This document shows, piece by piece, positions 9,012 to 16,923 of a DNA stretch of 64,000 nt. The stretch's first letter is position 1. Each line of letters begins with the position of its first letter. The position numbers were made by a program, and so were the translations under genes. The notes beneath the pieces were generated by a model. That model did not search any database. It saw only the letters and a list, made by a program, of their open reading frames with translations, and was not told the origin of the DNA. The stretch is from Variovorax sp. Root411. GTDB taxonomy: Bacteria; Pseudomonadota; Gammaproteobacteria; Burkholderiales; Burkholderiaceae_C. The stretch covers positions 187,928 through 251,927 of the forward strand of contig NZ_LMDW01000001.1 of assembly GCF_001425205.1 (NCBI RefSeq), given 5' to 3'.

Positions 9012-10225
9012 CGGGCGGCCTCGGCCTGTGCCTGCACGAGCAGCAGGTCGCCTTCGGTGCGCACGTTGTAGCCGCGCGGCGCCATGGCATTTGTGATCTG
9101 CGACACCTCCGACGGCTGCAGCCCGAGGCCGCGCAAGCGCAGCTGGCCGGCGCTGTAGTCGACGGCGCTCGGCACCTTGCCGGGCGGGAGGGCGGCGGCG
9201 AGCGCGCCGACCATGGGTTCGAAGTCGCTGCCTGCCACGTCGCCCACGGCCTGCTGCAGCGCGGCGACCTCGCGCTGCATCTGCAGCGGCGCGTCGACCA
9301 CGATCTTCACCGAGGGGAAGGTCTGGGTGAGCATGGTCTTGGCGGCCTGGCGTTTCGATTCGAGCGCATTGCGCTCTTTCCAGGCCCAGGCGTTGAGGCC
9401 GATCAATTGGGTGAGCAGCAACACGACCACGCCCCAGCGCGCGGCGCGCCACTCCGGCGCATAGCGCAGCGTCTGCAGCACCGACGCGAATTTCTTGCCG
9501 GCGCGCGCGCGGCCGGTCGCGGCGAGGTCGAACTGCGCGAGCTCCCACGGCGTGCGCGCGGCCTGCAGCCAGCGCTGCGGCGATTTCACGATGGGCACGC
9601 GGCGTTCGAGCAGATGCTCGGCCGCCTCGGCCACGGCGGGCTCGGTGGTGATGACGGCGGTGTCCAGCGGCAGGCTGCCCGACAGCGCCAGCCCCGCGCC
9701 GGCCAGCGGCAGCGAGACCACGCCGTCGGCATCGCACACCGTGAGCTGCGGCGCTTCGGGCTCGCCCGTGACCAGCAGCAGCGGCGGGCCGTCGGGCGGC
9801 TGCGGCGCGAATTCGGGAACGATGCGCACCACGCGCCGGCCGGCCGCTTCGAGCCCTTGCACGACGCTGCGCAGCCAGATGCGGTTGCAGGCCGCGACCC
9901 ACACGGGCGCACCGGCCTTGGCATCGGGTTCGAGCGCGAAGTGCAGGGCCTCGGGTTCGTCGAGCAGGTGTTCTTCGAGCAGGCCGTCGAGCACCGCACG
10001 CAGCTTCGATGCGCTGCCCATGCTGCCCCTGGGCAGCGTGACGCGGTGCCACGAGAGCGCGGCGGAAGGAATGCCGAGCATGACCTCCGCACCCGAAGGC
10101 AGCAGCGCCAGCAGCGCACGGCCCTGGTTGCGCAACGCGATGCCGTCGTCGCCTGCCTGGGCCCAGTCGTACTCGCCCGCGGCATCGGCCGGAGGGAGGG
10201 GGGCAATGAGCAGCAGGGGGGTCAT
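9008..10225 (-). CDS. gspL: type II secretion protein GspL
   Basis: 405-residue inner-membrane protein linking GspE to the platform. The cytoplasmic part (about 1-255) has the actin-like GspL fold pattern (LLALLPSGAEVMLGIPSAAL; VVRIVPEFAPQPP; LAQFDLA). A single membrane helix lies near 262-282 (WGVVVLLLTQLIGLNAWAW), followed by a periplasmic helix and a ferredoxin-like domain (LRLRGLGLQPSEVSQI). The ATG at 10223-10225 is preceded by a 124-bp gap from gspK, the only sizeable gap inside the gspG-F series, so a secondary promoter may lie there; I see only a weak AGGC/GCCT hairpin in it. The gene ends in the gspM ATG. Confidence 0.93.
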   Translation of the reverse strand: MTPLLLIAPLPPADAAGEYDWAQAGDDGIALRNQGRALLALLPSGAEVMLGIPSAALSWHRVTLPRGSMGSASKLRAVLDGLLEEHLLDEPEALHFALEPDAKAGAPVWVAACNRIWLRSVVQGLEAAGRRVVRIVPEFAPQPPDGPPLLLVTGEPEAPQLTVCDADGVVSLPLAGAGLALSGSLPLDTAVITTEPAVAEAAEHLLERRVPIVKSPQRWLQAARTPWELAQFDLAATGRARAGKKFASVLQTLRYAPEWRAARWGVVVLLLTQLIGLNAWAWKERNALESKRQAAKTMLTQTFPSVKIVVDAPLQMQREVAALQQAVGDVAGSDFEPMVGALAAALPPGKVPSAVDYSAGQLRLRGLGLQPSEVSQITNAMAPRGYNVRTEGDLLLVQAQAEAAR

Positions 10226-10349
10226 GTGGGTCTTGGAAAAGCCGGTGATTGTAGGTGGGGGCCGACAGGTTGGCGCTCTTGTTTCGATAGCGTGTCGCGC
10301 AGGTGTGACGCGTGTCGGAAGGCTTTTGCCTACAAGTAATGCATAGGGA

Positions 10350-11336
10350 TCAGGGTTTGACCGGAGTGCTCGTTGCGCCGGCGCCGCGGGTGCGCCAGAT
10401 CGTCGTCACCGTGACACCGCTGCGTTGCACGAGCGAGTGTTCCTCGACATAGGTGCGGTCGAGGCGCAGGCGCCCGTAGACCTCGAAGTACTGGGAGCCG
10501 ACGCCATGCTGGGCTGCACTGAAGCGGGAGCCGCCGCTGGGCAGCCCCTGATTGGCTTCTTCGAAGGTCTTGAAAGGGGAACGGGTACGTCGCTCCACCA
10601 ACTGACGTGCGGTTGCGATCGGCATTGATTCCAGGCTGGCGCTGATAACTTCGGCGCTTGCGGTATTCAGGTTGAGAGTGGTCTTGGTCGGGAGGATCGT
10701 CACATAGGGCTCGAGGGCCTTGGCGGTCGAGGGCGAAAGCCCGAGCCACACGAGTTGCGAGACCTCCTGCGGCAGCAGCGGTGCATTGCCCGTGTCGCCG
10801 CCGGACGCTTCGTCGGTGCCGCTGTTCAGCGCGCTGACGAGCCCCGTGGTCATCTGGCTGAGCTCGGAGGCGGGCAGGCCCAGCAGGCCAAATAGGCGGG
10901 TGAACATGGCGACGCCGCTGGCCGACGGCTTTTTACCGTCGACCAGCCAAAGCACATTGAGCTTGGATTGCGCATCGACGATGCGGCCCGACAGGAAGGC
11001 GTCGGGCAATCCTTCGAGGTTGTCGCTTGCCACGTTCTTGTCGGCCGACAGGAAGCTGGTGAGCCGGGCCTCTTCGAGCGGCACCGCCCACACTTCGGTC
11101 AGGTTGTCGACGCCGCCGGTGCGGCCGTCTTCGCCGAGGATCAGGCGCGACCAGTCGAGCGCGCCGATCAGCACCCAGGCGGCCTGTACGCGCGCGCGCT
11201 CGGCGCCTTCGACTTCGGTCGCGCGCCATTGCTGCCACAGCGCCGCGGCGGCGAAGGTGGCCACCAGCATCACGGTCAGCATCGCGGCGAGCAGGGCGGC
11301 GCCGGCCTGGTGCTTTTTCCTGTTCGCTGCCGTCAT
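10350..11336 (-). CDS. gspK: type II secretion minor pseudopilin GspK
   Basis: 328-residue large minor pseudopilin that caps the pseudopilus tip with GspI and GspJ. A short basic leader (MTAANRKKHQAG) precedes a hydrophobic helix AALLAAMLTVMLVATFAAAA that lacks the Glu5 of other pilins, as usual for GspK. The large globular part includes VDAQSKLNVLWLV and the helix-hairpin-helix-like NLNTASAEVISASLESM segment near 225-245. Its ATG shares one base with the gspJ stop (TGATG), so coupling is likely. The ATG at 11334-11336 gives a normal prepilin leader. Confidence 0.93.
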   Translation of the reverse strand: MTAANRKKHQAGAALLAAMLTVMLVATFAAAALWQQWRATEVEGAERARVQAAWVLIGALDWSRLILGEDGRTGGVDNLTEVWAVPLEEARLTSFLSADKNVASDNLEGLPDAFLSGRIVDAQSKLNVLWLVDGKKPSASGVAMFTRLFGLLGLPASELSQMTTGLVSALNSGTDEASGGDTGNAPLLPQEVSQLVWLGLSPSTAKALEPYVTILPTKTTLNLNTASAEVISASLESMPIATARQLVERRTRSPFKTFEEANQGLPSGGSRFSAAQHGVGSQYFEVYGRLRLDRTYVEEHSLVQRSGVTVTTIWRTRGAGATSTPVKP

Positions 11337-12028
11337 CACGATTTCGGCGCCCCCACGGTCGGTCTGACCCAGTCGCGCGTGAGCGTGCCCGCGAGGCCGT
11401 CGCCGGGCGGCAGCGTGATGACGAGGCGCACACCGTCGGGCATGGCGACGACGGGGCCCGCGGGATTGTTGGGATTGGGCGCGGCGGTCGGCAACTGGCT
11501 GGCTGGCGCCCAGACGTTGTCGCGGAAGTAGTAGAGCTGCCAGCTGCTGGCCGGCACCAGCGGCACGTCGCTGTAGCCGCCCGAGCCCGAACCCGAACCG
11601 CCGTCCTGCGCCCAGGCGGCCGCGAGGTTCCAGGCCTGCTGCCAATCGCCGCGCGTGGTGAAGGGCTGCGATTGCCAGCGCCGCCAGCGCACGCCGTCGG
11701 GGCCGGACTTCAGCGCCCAGGCCACCACCTGCACCGACGGCGCCGCATCGTCGCTGCCGCGGCGCGTGAGCCGCAGCACGCGGCTGTCCCAGTCGATCGG
11801 ACGGGTCTGCGCGAGCGGGATCACGGCATCGAGGTCGGCGCCCCACTGCGCGAGCGTGGCCTGCAGCGTGAGGACGGCGTCGGCGCGTTGCTGGTTCTGC
11901 AGGGTGGCGCGCGACATGCTGTCGAGCCCGCGCCAGCTCATGAGCGAGAGCAGCGCCATCACGGCGATGGCAACGAGCAGCTCGATCAGCGTGAAGCCGC
12001 GCGGGGCGGTGGCTTTGGCGCGCCGCAT
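11336..12028 (-). CDS. gspJ: type II secretion minor pseudopilin GspJ
   Basis: 230-residue minor pseudopilin of the tip complex. A basic leader MRRAKATAPRG is followed by the cleaved, methylated segment FTLIELLVAIAVMALLS with Glu5 present, then the GspJ-typical RGLDSMSRATLQNQQRADAV. A glycine/serine-rich loop (GGSGSGSGGYSD) lies near residue 150. The prepilin peptidase GspO needed to process it is not encoded in this window. It starts exactly at the gspI stop and overlaps gspK by one base. The frame is open far upstream, but the leader fixes the start at 12028. Confidence 0.93.
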   Translation of the reverse strand: MRRAKATAPRGFTLIELLVAIAVMALLSLMSWRGLDSMSRATLQNQQRADAVLTLQATLAQWGADLDAVIPLAQTRPIDWDSRVLRLTRRGSDDAAPSVQVVAWALKSGPDGVRWRRWQSQPFTTRGDWQQAWNLAAAWAQDGGSGSGSGGYSDVPLVPASSWQLYYFRDNVWAPASQLPTAAPNPNNPAGPVVAMPDGVRLVITLPPGDGLAGTLTRDWVRPTVGAPKS

Positions 12029-12411
12029 CAGTACCGGCCCACCACGGTGGAGATGCGCAGGATCGGCGCGTCCGCCTCGTCGCGCACCTGCACGTCGACG
12101 CGCCGGAAATTCGGGTTCAGCGTGGCGACGGTCGAGGTGGTCACGTTGAACGAGACGCCGGCCTGCAGGCAGATTGACCCCGAGTCGCCGATCGCCGGCA
12201 TCTGCCGCGAGAGGCGAGCCTTGGCGAGTTCGTTCTCGGCGCACAGGTCGGCCAGCACCAGGTCGGACTGGCGCTGCGCATTGCGCGTGAGCGACATGGT
12301 GGCCTGCGAACCCGCGGCCAGTGCCAGCGCGACGATGCCGAGCGCGATCAGCACTTCGATCAGCGTGAAGCCGCCAGCGCGCGGGGACGAAGCAGGGCGC
12401 CGTGAGTTCAT
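12028..12411 (-). CDS. gspI: type II secretion minor pseudopilin GspI
   Basis: 127-residue minor pseudopilin. The leader MNSRRPASSPRAGG precedes FTLIEVLIALGIVALALAAG with the conserved Glu5, and the body includes the GspI-like LADLCAENELAKARL segment. Length is typical. Its start overlaps the gspH stop by 4 bp and its stop abuts the gspJ start, so H-I-J-K form one tightly coupled translational series. Proposed role: a nucleating subunit of the GspI-J-K tip (family knowledge). Confidence 0.92.
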   Translation of the reverse strand: MNSRRPASSPRAGGFTLIEVLIALGIVALALAAGSQATMSLTRNAQRQSDLVLADLCAENELAKARLSRQMPAIGDSGSICLQAGVSFNVTTSTVATLNPNFRRVDVQVRDEADAPILRISTVVGRY

Positions 12412-12908
12412 TGCACCGCCGAGACGGTGAAGGGGCGAACCCCGTCGGTCGCGATGCGCAGCGCGCGCGCGGGCGGTCCGGCGGAATGGAGCATGACCTG
12501 CTGCGCCGCAATGATCGGATCGGGCCCGAGCTGCAGCGCCGTAACCGGCGTGCCGTTGGCGAGCGCGGCCTGCGCGGTGATGCCCTCGGCGGCCCATCCG
12601 CTGGGCAGCGCACCCGGCGCAAGGCCGTCGAACACGAAGCTGCCTTCGACCGGCCGCCACCGCACCACGATGCCGCTGGCGCGCGATTGGGAGCGGGCCG
12701 ATTCGAGCAGGGCTGCGAGCCGGTCGGCTTCGCGGTCGAGCCTGGCGGCGCTGGTGTCGCGTATCGCGAAGCTCACGGCGGCCGTGGCCATCGCGATGAT
12801 GGCGATCACCACGATCAGCTCCAGCAGCGTGAAGCCGGTGGCCGGACGGATGCGGGGACGCGGGTTCCGGGCGCCCGTGCCGCTATTGCCAGCTGCCGAT
12901 GTCGGCAT
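12408..12908 (-). CDS. gspH: type II secretion minor pseudopilin GspH
   Basis: 166-residue minor pseudopilin. The prepilin cleavage site is ATG/FTLLELIVVIAIIAMA at about residue 25, so the leader from ATG 12908 is longish (about 25 residues) and arginine-rich. This start overlaps the 3' end of gspG by 26 bp. The globular domain carries the GspH-like pattern ADRLAALLESARSQSRASG and ends in a short beta-rich tail. Glu5 is present. No other ATG offers a better leader, but a start a few codons later using a rare codon cannot be excluded. Confidence 0.9.
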   Translation of the reverse strand: MPTSAAGNSGTGARNPRPRIRPATGFTLLELIVVIAIIAMATAAVSFAIRDTSAARLDREADRLAALLESARSQSRASGIVVRWRPVEGSFVFDGLAPGALPSGWAAEGITAQAALANGTPVTALQLGPDPIIAAQQVMLHSAGPPARALRIATDGVRPFTVSAVQ

Positions 12909-13323
12909 TCTTGCCCTCGCCGCCGCTCTGGCCGTCGGCGCCGAAAGAGAGCACGTCGATCTCGCCCTTGATGCCCGGATTCATGTACTGGTAAGGATGG
13001 CCCCACGGATCGTTGGGCAGCTTCTCGACGTAGGCCTTCCAGTTGGGGGCGGCCGGGCCGGTGGTCGGACGCGTGAGCAGCGCCTGCAGTCCCTGCTCCG
13101 CGGTGGGGTAGCGCTGGTTGTCCAGGCGGTAGAGCTTGAGTGCCTGCATCAGGTTGTTGATGTCGGTCCGGGCGGCCGTCACGCGGGCGTCGTCGGCGCG
13201 CTCGATCACGTTCGGCACGATCAGCGCTGCCAGCACGCCGATGATGACCAGCACCACCATCAGTTCGATCAGCGTGAAGCCGCGTTGGGCGGTGCGGTTG
13301 GCGGCTCGAAGGAGTTTGTTCAT
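12883..13323 (-). CDS. gspG: type II secretion major pseudopilin GspG
   Basis: 146-residue major pseudopilin that polymerises into the pseudopilus. The leader MNKLLRAANRTAQRG is followed by FTLIELMVVLVIIGVLAALI with Glu5. The family-specific body is clear: the calcium-loop region (EKLPNDPWGHPYQYMNPG and FGADGQSGGEGKNADIG) and the TDINNLMQALKLYRLDNQRYP helix. An in-frame ATG five codons earlier (13336-13338) would give MSAQPMNK; neither start has a clear Shine-Dalgarno sequence. It is the first gene of the minus-strand gsp operon and diverges from gspC with only about 50 bp between. Confidence 0.95.
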   Translation of the reverse strand: MNKLLRAANRTAQRGFTLIELMVVLVIIGVLAALIVPNVIERADDARVTAARTDINNLMQALKLYRLDNQRYPTAEQGLQALLTRPTTGPAAPNWKAYVEKLPNDPWGHPYQYMNPGIKGEIDVLSFGADGQSGGEGKNADIGSWQ

Positions 13324-13359
13324 AGGTTGGGCGGACATGATTCGGAAAGCGCGCTGCAT

Positions 13360-13365
13360 GATAAT
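13360..13365 (+). promoter_or_regulatory. candidate -10 element of gspC
   Basis: GATAAT preceded by TGCAT lies 8 bases before the gspC ATG, with no Shine-Dalgarno sequence between. If it is used, the gspC transcript would start almost at the ATG (leaderless). No convincing -35 box is seen; the short divergent space to gspG would have to hold both promoters. Confidence 0.3.
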
Positions 13366-13373
13366 CCGCGCCC

Positions 13374-14027
13374 ATGACAAGTCCTTACTCCGCCGCCCGC
13401 TGGCATGCCCCACTTGCTACGACCGGGCTTTGGGCGTTGGCGGCCGGCGCTGCCGTGTTCTGGGCGCTGCGGCTGGCTTCGCCGGCGGACGCCGTGGCGG
13501 CGGCCGCGACGATGCCGCGGGCTTCGGTGGCGGCCGATTCGGATTCGGTGGCACGGCTGCTGGGCGTGCTGCCCGCGTCCCATGCGGCAGCGGTGGCACC
13601 CGAGGCGGCAAGCCGTTTCGCCCTGTCGGGTGTGGTGGCAGACCCTTCGAAGCAGGGTGCAGCGCTGATCTCCATCGACGGCAAGCCGCCCAGGCCGTTC
13701 CGTGTCGGCTCGGCGGTCGGCGACAACTATGTGCTGCAGTCGGTGGGCCTGCGCTCGGCGACCATCGGCGCACAGGTCGACGGGCCGGCGGCGTTCACGC
13801 TGCAATTGCCGGTGCGTGCGCCGATCAGTATTTCCAGCCCGGGGTTGCCGGCGGTGCCGATGGCTCTGCCGGCCGGGCCTCTGCCCGCGACGATGCCGGC
13901 CGCGGTGGCTCCGCCGCAATTGCAGCAGCAACAGCCGCCGCAGCCGCAGCAACCACAACTGCCGATTGGCCCGCAGCAGCAGCCTGCGGCGATGGCACCG
14001 CCGCCGCCGCAGGCGCCCGCGCAGTAG
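13374..14027 (+). CDS. gspC: type II secretion inner-membrane protein GspC
   Basis: 217-residue bitopic protein that connects the inner-membrane platform to the secretin. One membrane helix lies near residues 15-35 (GLWALAAGAAVFWALRLA). The periplasmic homology region at about 82-135 (FALSGVVADPSKQGAALISI, then DNYVLQSVGLRSATI) is diagnostic. There is no PDZ domain; the C-terminus is instead an alanine-, proline- and glutamine-rich tail of about 70 residues, probably flexible. It is transcribed away from gspG-F, so core genes are split between two divergent units. It converges on ilvA with only 6 bp between the stop codons. Confidence 0.88.
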   Translation: MTSPYSAARWHAPLATTGLWALAAGAAVFWALRLASPADAVAAAATMPRASVAADSDSVARLLGVLPASHAAAVAPEAASRFALSGVVADPSKQGAALISIDGKPPRPFRVGSAVGDNYVLQSVGLRSATIGAQVDGPAAFTLQLPVRAPISISSPGLPAVPMALPAGPLPATMPAAVAPPQLQQQQPPQPQQPQLPIGPQQQPAAMAPPPPQAPAQ

Positions 14028-14033
14028 CTTTTT

Positions 14034-15650
14034 TCAGGCCTGCAGAAACAGGCGGTACGCGGGGTTGGCCGTTTCCTCGACGTAGGGATAACCCAGCGTT
14101 TCGAGGAAGGCGTCGAACTCGGCGGCTTCGCCGGCCGGCACCTGCAGGCCCACGAGGATGCGGCCGTAGTCGGCGCCCTGGTTGCGATAGTGAAACAGGC
14201 TGATGTTCCAGTTCGGCCGCATCAGGCTCAGGAACTTGAGCAGCGCACCGGGACGCTCGGGAAACACGAAGCGCAGCAGGCGCTCGTCGTGCGCGAGGCC
14301 GGTGCGTCCGCCCACGAGGTGCCGCAGATGTTCCTTCGCGAGTTCGTCGTGCGTGAGGTCGAGCGCATCGAAGCCGTGCTCGCTGAAGGTCTGCGCGATG
14401 ACGGCCGACTCTCCGCGCGCCGAAGTCGTGAGACCGACGAACACGTGCGCCTTCGCCGCGTCGCTGATGCGGTAGTTGAACTCGGTCACGTTGCGCGGCG
14501 CGCCACCGCCGCCCAACGCAGCTTCGGCATCGCTCGCGGGCATCTCGCCGACCAGCTCGCAGAAGCGACGGAAGCTGCCGCGCTCCTCGGGAATGGTGAC
14601 GGCGAACAGCGCCTCGCGTTCTTCGCCGACTTCGGCGCGCTCCGCGACGAAACGCAGCCGGTCGAAGTTCATGTTGGCGCCGCACAGGATGGCCGCGTAG
14701 GTCTCGCCGTGGCGGCCGTGCTGTGCAACGTATTCCTTGATGGCCGCGACCGCCAACGCACCCGCCGGTTCGACGATGCTGCGCGTGTCCACGAAGACGT
14801 CCTTGATGGCGGCGCACACGGCATCGGTGTCGACCGCGATGTATTCGTCGACCAGTTCGCTGGCGATGCGGAAGGTTTCCTCGCCGACCAGCTTGACGGC
14901 CGTGCCGTCCGAGAACAGGCCGACGTCGGGCAGGTTCACGCGCTGGTGCGCGGCGACCGACTGCATCATCGCGTCGGAGTCGTTCATCTGCACGCCGATC
15001 ACCTTGATCTCGGGACGCACAGCCTTGATGTAGTTGGCCACGCCGGAGATCAGGCCGCCTCCGCCGATCGCGACGAACACGGCATCGAGCGGGCCCTGGT
15101 GCTGCCGCAGGATTTCCATGGCGATGGTGCCCTGGCCGGCAATGACGTCGGGATCGTCGAAGGGATGCACGAAGGTCAGGTTTTGCTGCGCCTGCAATTC
15201 GAGTGCGTGCAGATAGGCGTCCGAATAGCTGTCGCCATGCAGCACGATTTCGCCGCCGAAGCCGCGCACCGCATCGATCTTCAATTTGGGCGTGGTCACC
15301 GGCATCACGATCACCGCGCGCGTGCCGAGCTTGCGTGCACCCAATGCAACGCCTTGTGCGTGATTGCCGGCCGATGCGCAAATAACGCCGCTCGCCAATT
15401 GCGCGGCACTCAGGTGCGCCATCTTGTTATAGGCGCCGCGCAGCTTGAAGCTGAAGACCGGCTGCTGGTCTTCGCGCTTGAGCAGCACGGTGTTGCCGAG
15501 CCGTTCGCTGAGCGCGCGCGCTTTCTCGAGTGCGGATTCGACGGCAACGTCGTAGACCCGGGCGTTGAGAATTTTTCTGAGATAGTCGGCGGGCGTCAGC
15601 GCCGGATCAACAGGTGCATTGCGCACGTTTTTTTCCAAGGGAGTTTTCAT
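14034..15650 (-). CDS. ilvA: threonine ammonia-lyase, biosynthetic
   Basis: 538-residue PLP enzyme that deaminates L-threonine to 2-oxobutanoate, the first committed step of isoleucine synthesis. The PLP lysine is in FSFKLRGAYNKM (Lys69), and the phosphate-binding glycine loop is GGGGLISGVANYIK near residue 195. Two C-terminal ACT-like regulatory domains are visible, one around 350-410 (FNYRISDAAKAHVFVGL) and one around 455-520 (PERPGALLKFLSLM), as in isoleucine-inhibited IlvA; shorter catabolic enzymes lack these. The start MKTPLEKNVRNAP is preceded by GGAG (AAGGGAGTTTTC) on the coding strand. The promoter should lie in the AT-rich 15651-15720 segment shared with the recombinase. Confidence 0.95.
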   Translation of the reverse strand: MKTPLEKNVRNAPVDPALTPADYLRKILNARVYDVAVESALEKARALSERLGNTVLLKREDQQPVFSFKLRGAYNKMAHLSAAQLASGVICASAGNHAQGVALGARKLGTRAVIVMPVTTPKLKIDAVRGFGGEIVLHGDSYSDAYLHALELQAQQNLTFVHPFDDPDVIAGQGTIAMEILRQHQGPLDAVFVAIGGGGLISGVANYIKAVRPEIKVIGVQMNDSDAMMQSVAAHQRVNLPDVGLFSDGTAVKLVGEETFRIASELVDEYIAVDTDAVCAAIKDVFVDTRSIVEPAGALAVAAIKEYVAQHGRHGETYAAILCGANMNFDRLRFVAERAEVGEEREALFAVTIPEERGSFRRFCELVGEMPASDAEAALGGGGAPRNVTEFNYRISDAAKAHVFVGLTTSARGESAVIAQTFSEHGFDALDLTHDELAKEHLRHLVGGRTGLAHDERLLRFVFPERPGALLKFLSLMRPNWNISLFHYRNQGADYGRILVGLQVPAGEAAEFDAFLETLGYPYVEETANPAYRLFLQA

Positions 15651-15663
15651 TTGCTAACTGTCG

Positions 15664-16830
15664 ATGATAAGAGGCATCGGGATTGCATGCGGGTATGACA
15701 TGGACACATATGTCATAAACCTCTTCAGCAACGCCCCAGCTGCAAATGATTCAGGTTTTTTTGGACGCACCTGTCCGCCGGCCCCTGTGGCCGCAAATCA
15801 GTTCACAATTGAAAAAAATCTGTTAACAATTTCTGTCAGTGATCTTTCGAAAGGGTTGATGCAGGCGGAGGCCGCGCGGGTGCAGCGAGACGAAATCGGG
15901 CGTCCCACGTGGCAGGTGATGGGCAACAGATTGCGTGCCCACATCGTTCCGTTGCTGGGCGACGTGCCGGCCAAGTCGTTTGCAACGTCCGATGCACAAC
16001 GCTTGATCGATCGCCTCGGAGAACGGGGCTTCAGCAGCACGACGATTGCGCAGTACCTCGTGCTGTTGCGCAAGGTGGTGATGCATGGCGTGCACATTGG
16101 CGTGCTTCGCGATGTGCCCGCATTTCCGAAGGTCAAGGTGCGCAGCCAGCCGCGCGGCAGCTTCAGCGTTGCGGAGTACCGGACAATCATCAAGACCGCG
16201 CGCAGCTTGCGCGGGCAAGCGCATCCGGTGCTCGGCCAACTCGCGGGCGGCGAACGCTTCTGGATCGCGCGCGAACTGCTCGCCATGCCGGACGAGCTGC
16301 CTTGGCTGATCCGCTGGATGGTGAACACCTTCGTGCGTCCGAGCGACATCAAGCTCATGAAGCACAAGCACATCGAGATCGTGCGGAGCAAGCATGTCTA
16401 TTTGCGCATGAACCTGCCGGAGACCAAGCGGCACAGCCAGCCGATCGTGAGCCTGCGGCCGGCGGTGCGGGTCTACGAATGCTTGCTCGCTCATCGCCGC
16501 GAACATGGCTTCGGCGCGCCGGACGACTATCTCTTCCTGCCGCAGTTGAAGAATCGCGAGCACGCGCTGGCCGTGCTCAACTTTCTTTTCCATTGGGTGC
16601 TCGAGGAGAGCGGTCTTGAAAAAGGACCGCTGGGCCAGTCGAGAACGCTTTACTGCCTGCGCCATACCGCTATCACGCTGCGGCTGCTGTACGGACAGGG
16701 GATCGACATGCTGACCTTGGCGCGCAATGCGCGAACGAGCGTGAACATGGTCGAGCGCTTCTACGCTTCGGTTCTGAGCGGAGAAATGAATGTGGGGCTG
16801 CTGCAAAGCAGGCGTGGCCGCGCGAGCTGA
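15664..16830 (+). CDS. tyrosine recombinase / integrase-family protein
   Basis: Site-specific recombinase-like protein, 388 residues from the first ATG. A SAM-like core-binding domain spans about 65-160 and a catalytic domain about 170-375. Seen residues are the box I arginine in FVRPSDIK (Arg225), a possible lysine in PETKRHS (Lys255), YCLRHTAIT with Arg333, and the nucleophile in VERFYASV (Tyr367). The usual His of HxLR is Tyr330, and no LGH motif precedes the nucleophile (LARNARTS instead). The true start is doubtful: the first 45 codons are AT-rich and contain an inverted repeat, so translation may begin near GTG 15788 or ATG 15859. No other phage or transposon gene is adjacent, so it could be a domesticated or solitary integrase. 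Confidence 0.75.
   Translation: MIRGIGIACGYDMDTYVINLFSNAPAANDSGFFGRTCPPAPVAANQFTIEKNLLTISVSDLSKGLMQAEAARVQRDEIGRPTWQVMGNRLRAHIVPLLGDVPAKSFATSDAQRLIDRLGERGFSSTTIAQYLVLLRKVVMHGVHIGVLRDVPAFPKVKVRSQPRGSFSVAEYRTIIKTARSLRGQAHPVLGQLAGGERFWIARELLAMPDELPWLIRWMVNTFVRPSDIKLMKHKHIEIVRSKHVYLRMNLPETKRHSQPIVSLRPAVRVYECLLAHRREHGFGAPDDYLFLPQLKNREHALAVLNFLFHWVLEESGLEKGPLGQSRTLYCLRHTAITLRLLYGQGIDMLTLARNARTSVNMVERFYASVLSGEMNVGLLQSRRGRAS
15694..15717. promoter_or_regulatory. inverted repeat between ilvA and the recombinase gene
   Basis: TATGACAT and ATGTCATA form perfect 8-bp arms separated by 8 bases, 44-67 bp upstream of ilvA, in the most AT-rich stretch of the neighbourhood. It may be an operator for ilvA or for the divergent recombinase gene. 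The binder is unknown. Confidence 0.4.
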
Positions 16831-16844
16831 GAAGAAAAGCCAAA

Positions 16845-16872
16845 AAGCCGCCCGGCCTAAGCTGGGCGGCTT
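16845..16872 (-). terminator. Rho-independent terminator of the left porin gene
   Basis: AAGCCGCCC and GGGCGGCTT pair around a 10-base loop. On the minus strand the stem is followed by a T-rich run (CTTTTTGGCTTTTC), so it faces the minus-strand porin gene whose stop lies at 16924. Confidence 0.75.
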
Positions 16873-16923
16873 GACACTGAATCGACTCGAACTGGCTGCC
16901 GCCAGCATCGGAATCAGACTCTG

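Noticed and set aside
15664..16830. Prophage or genomic island around the recombinase
   Set aside because: No phage, transposase, tRNA or direct-repeat boundaries are seen nearby; flanking genes are housekeeping.
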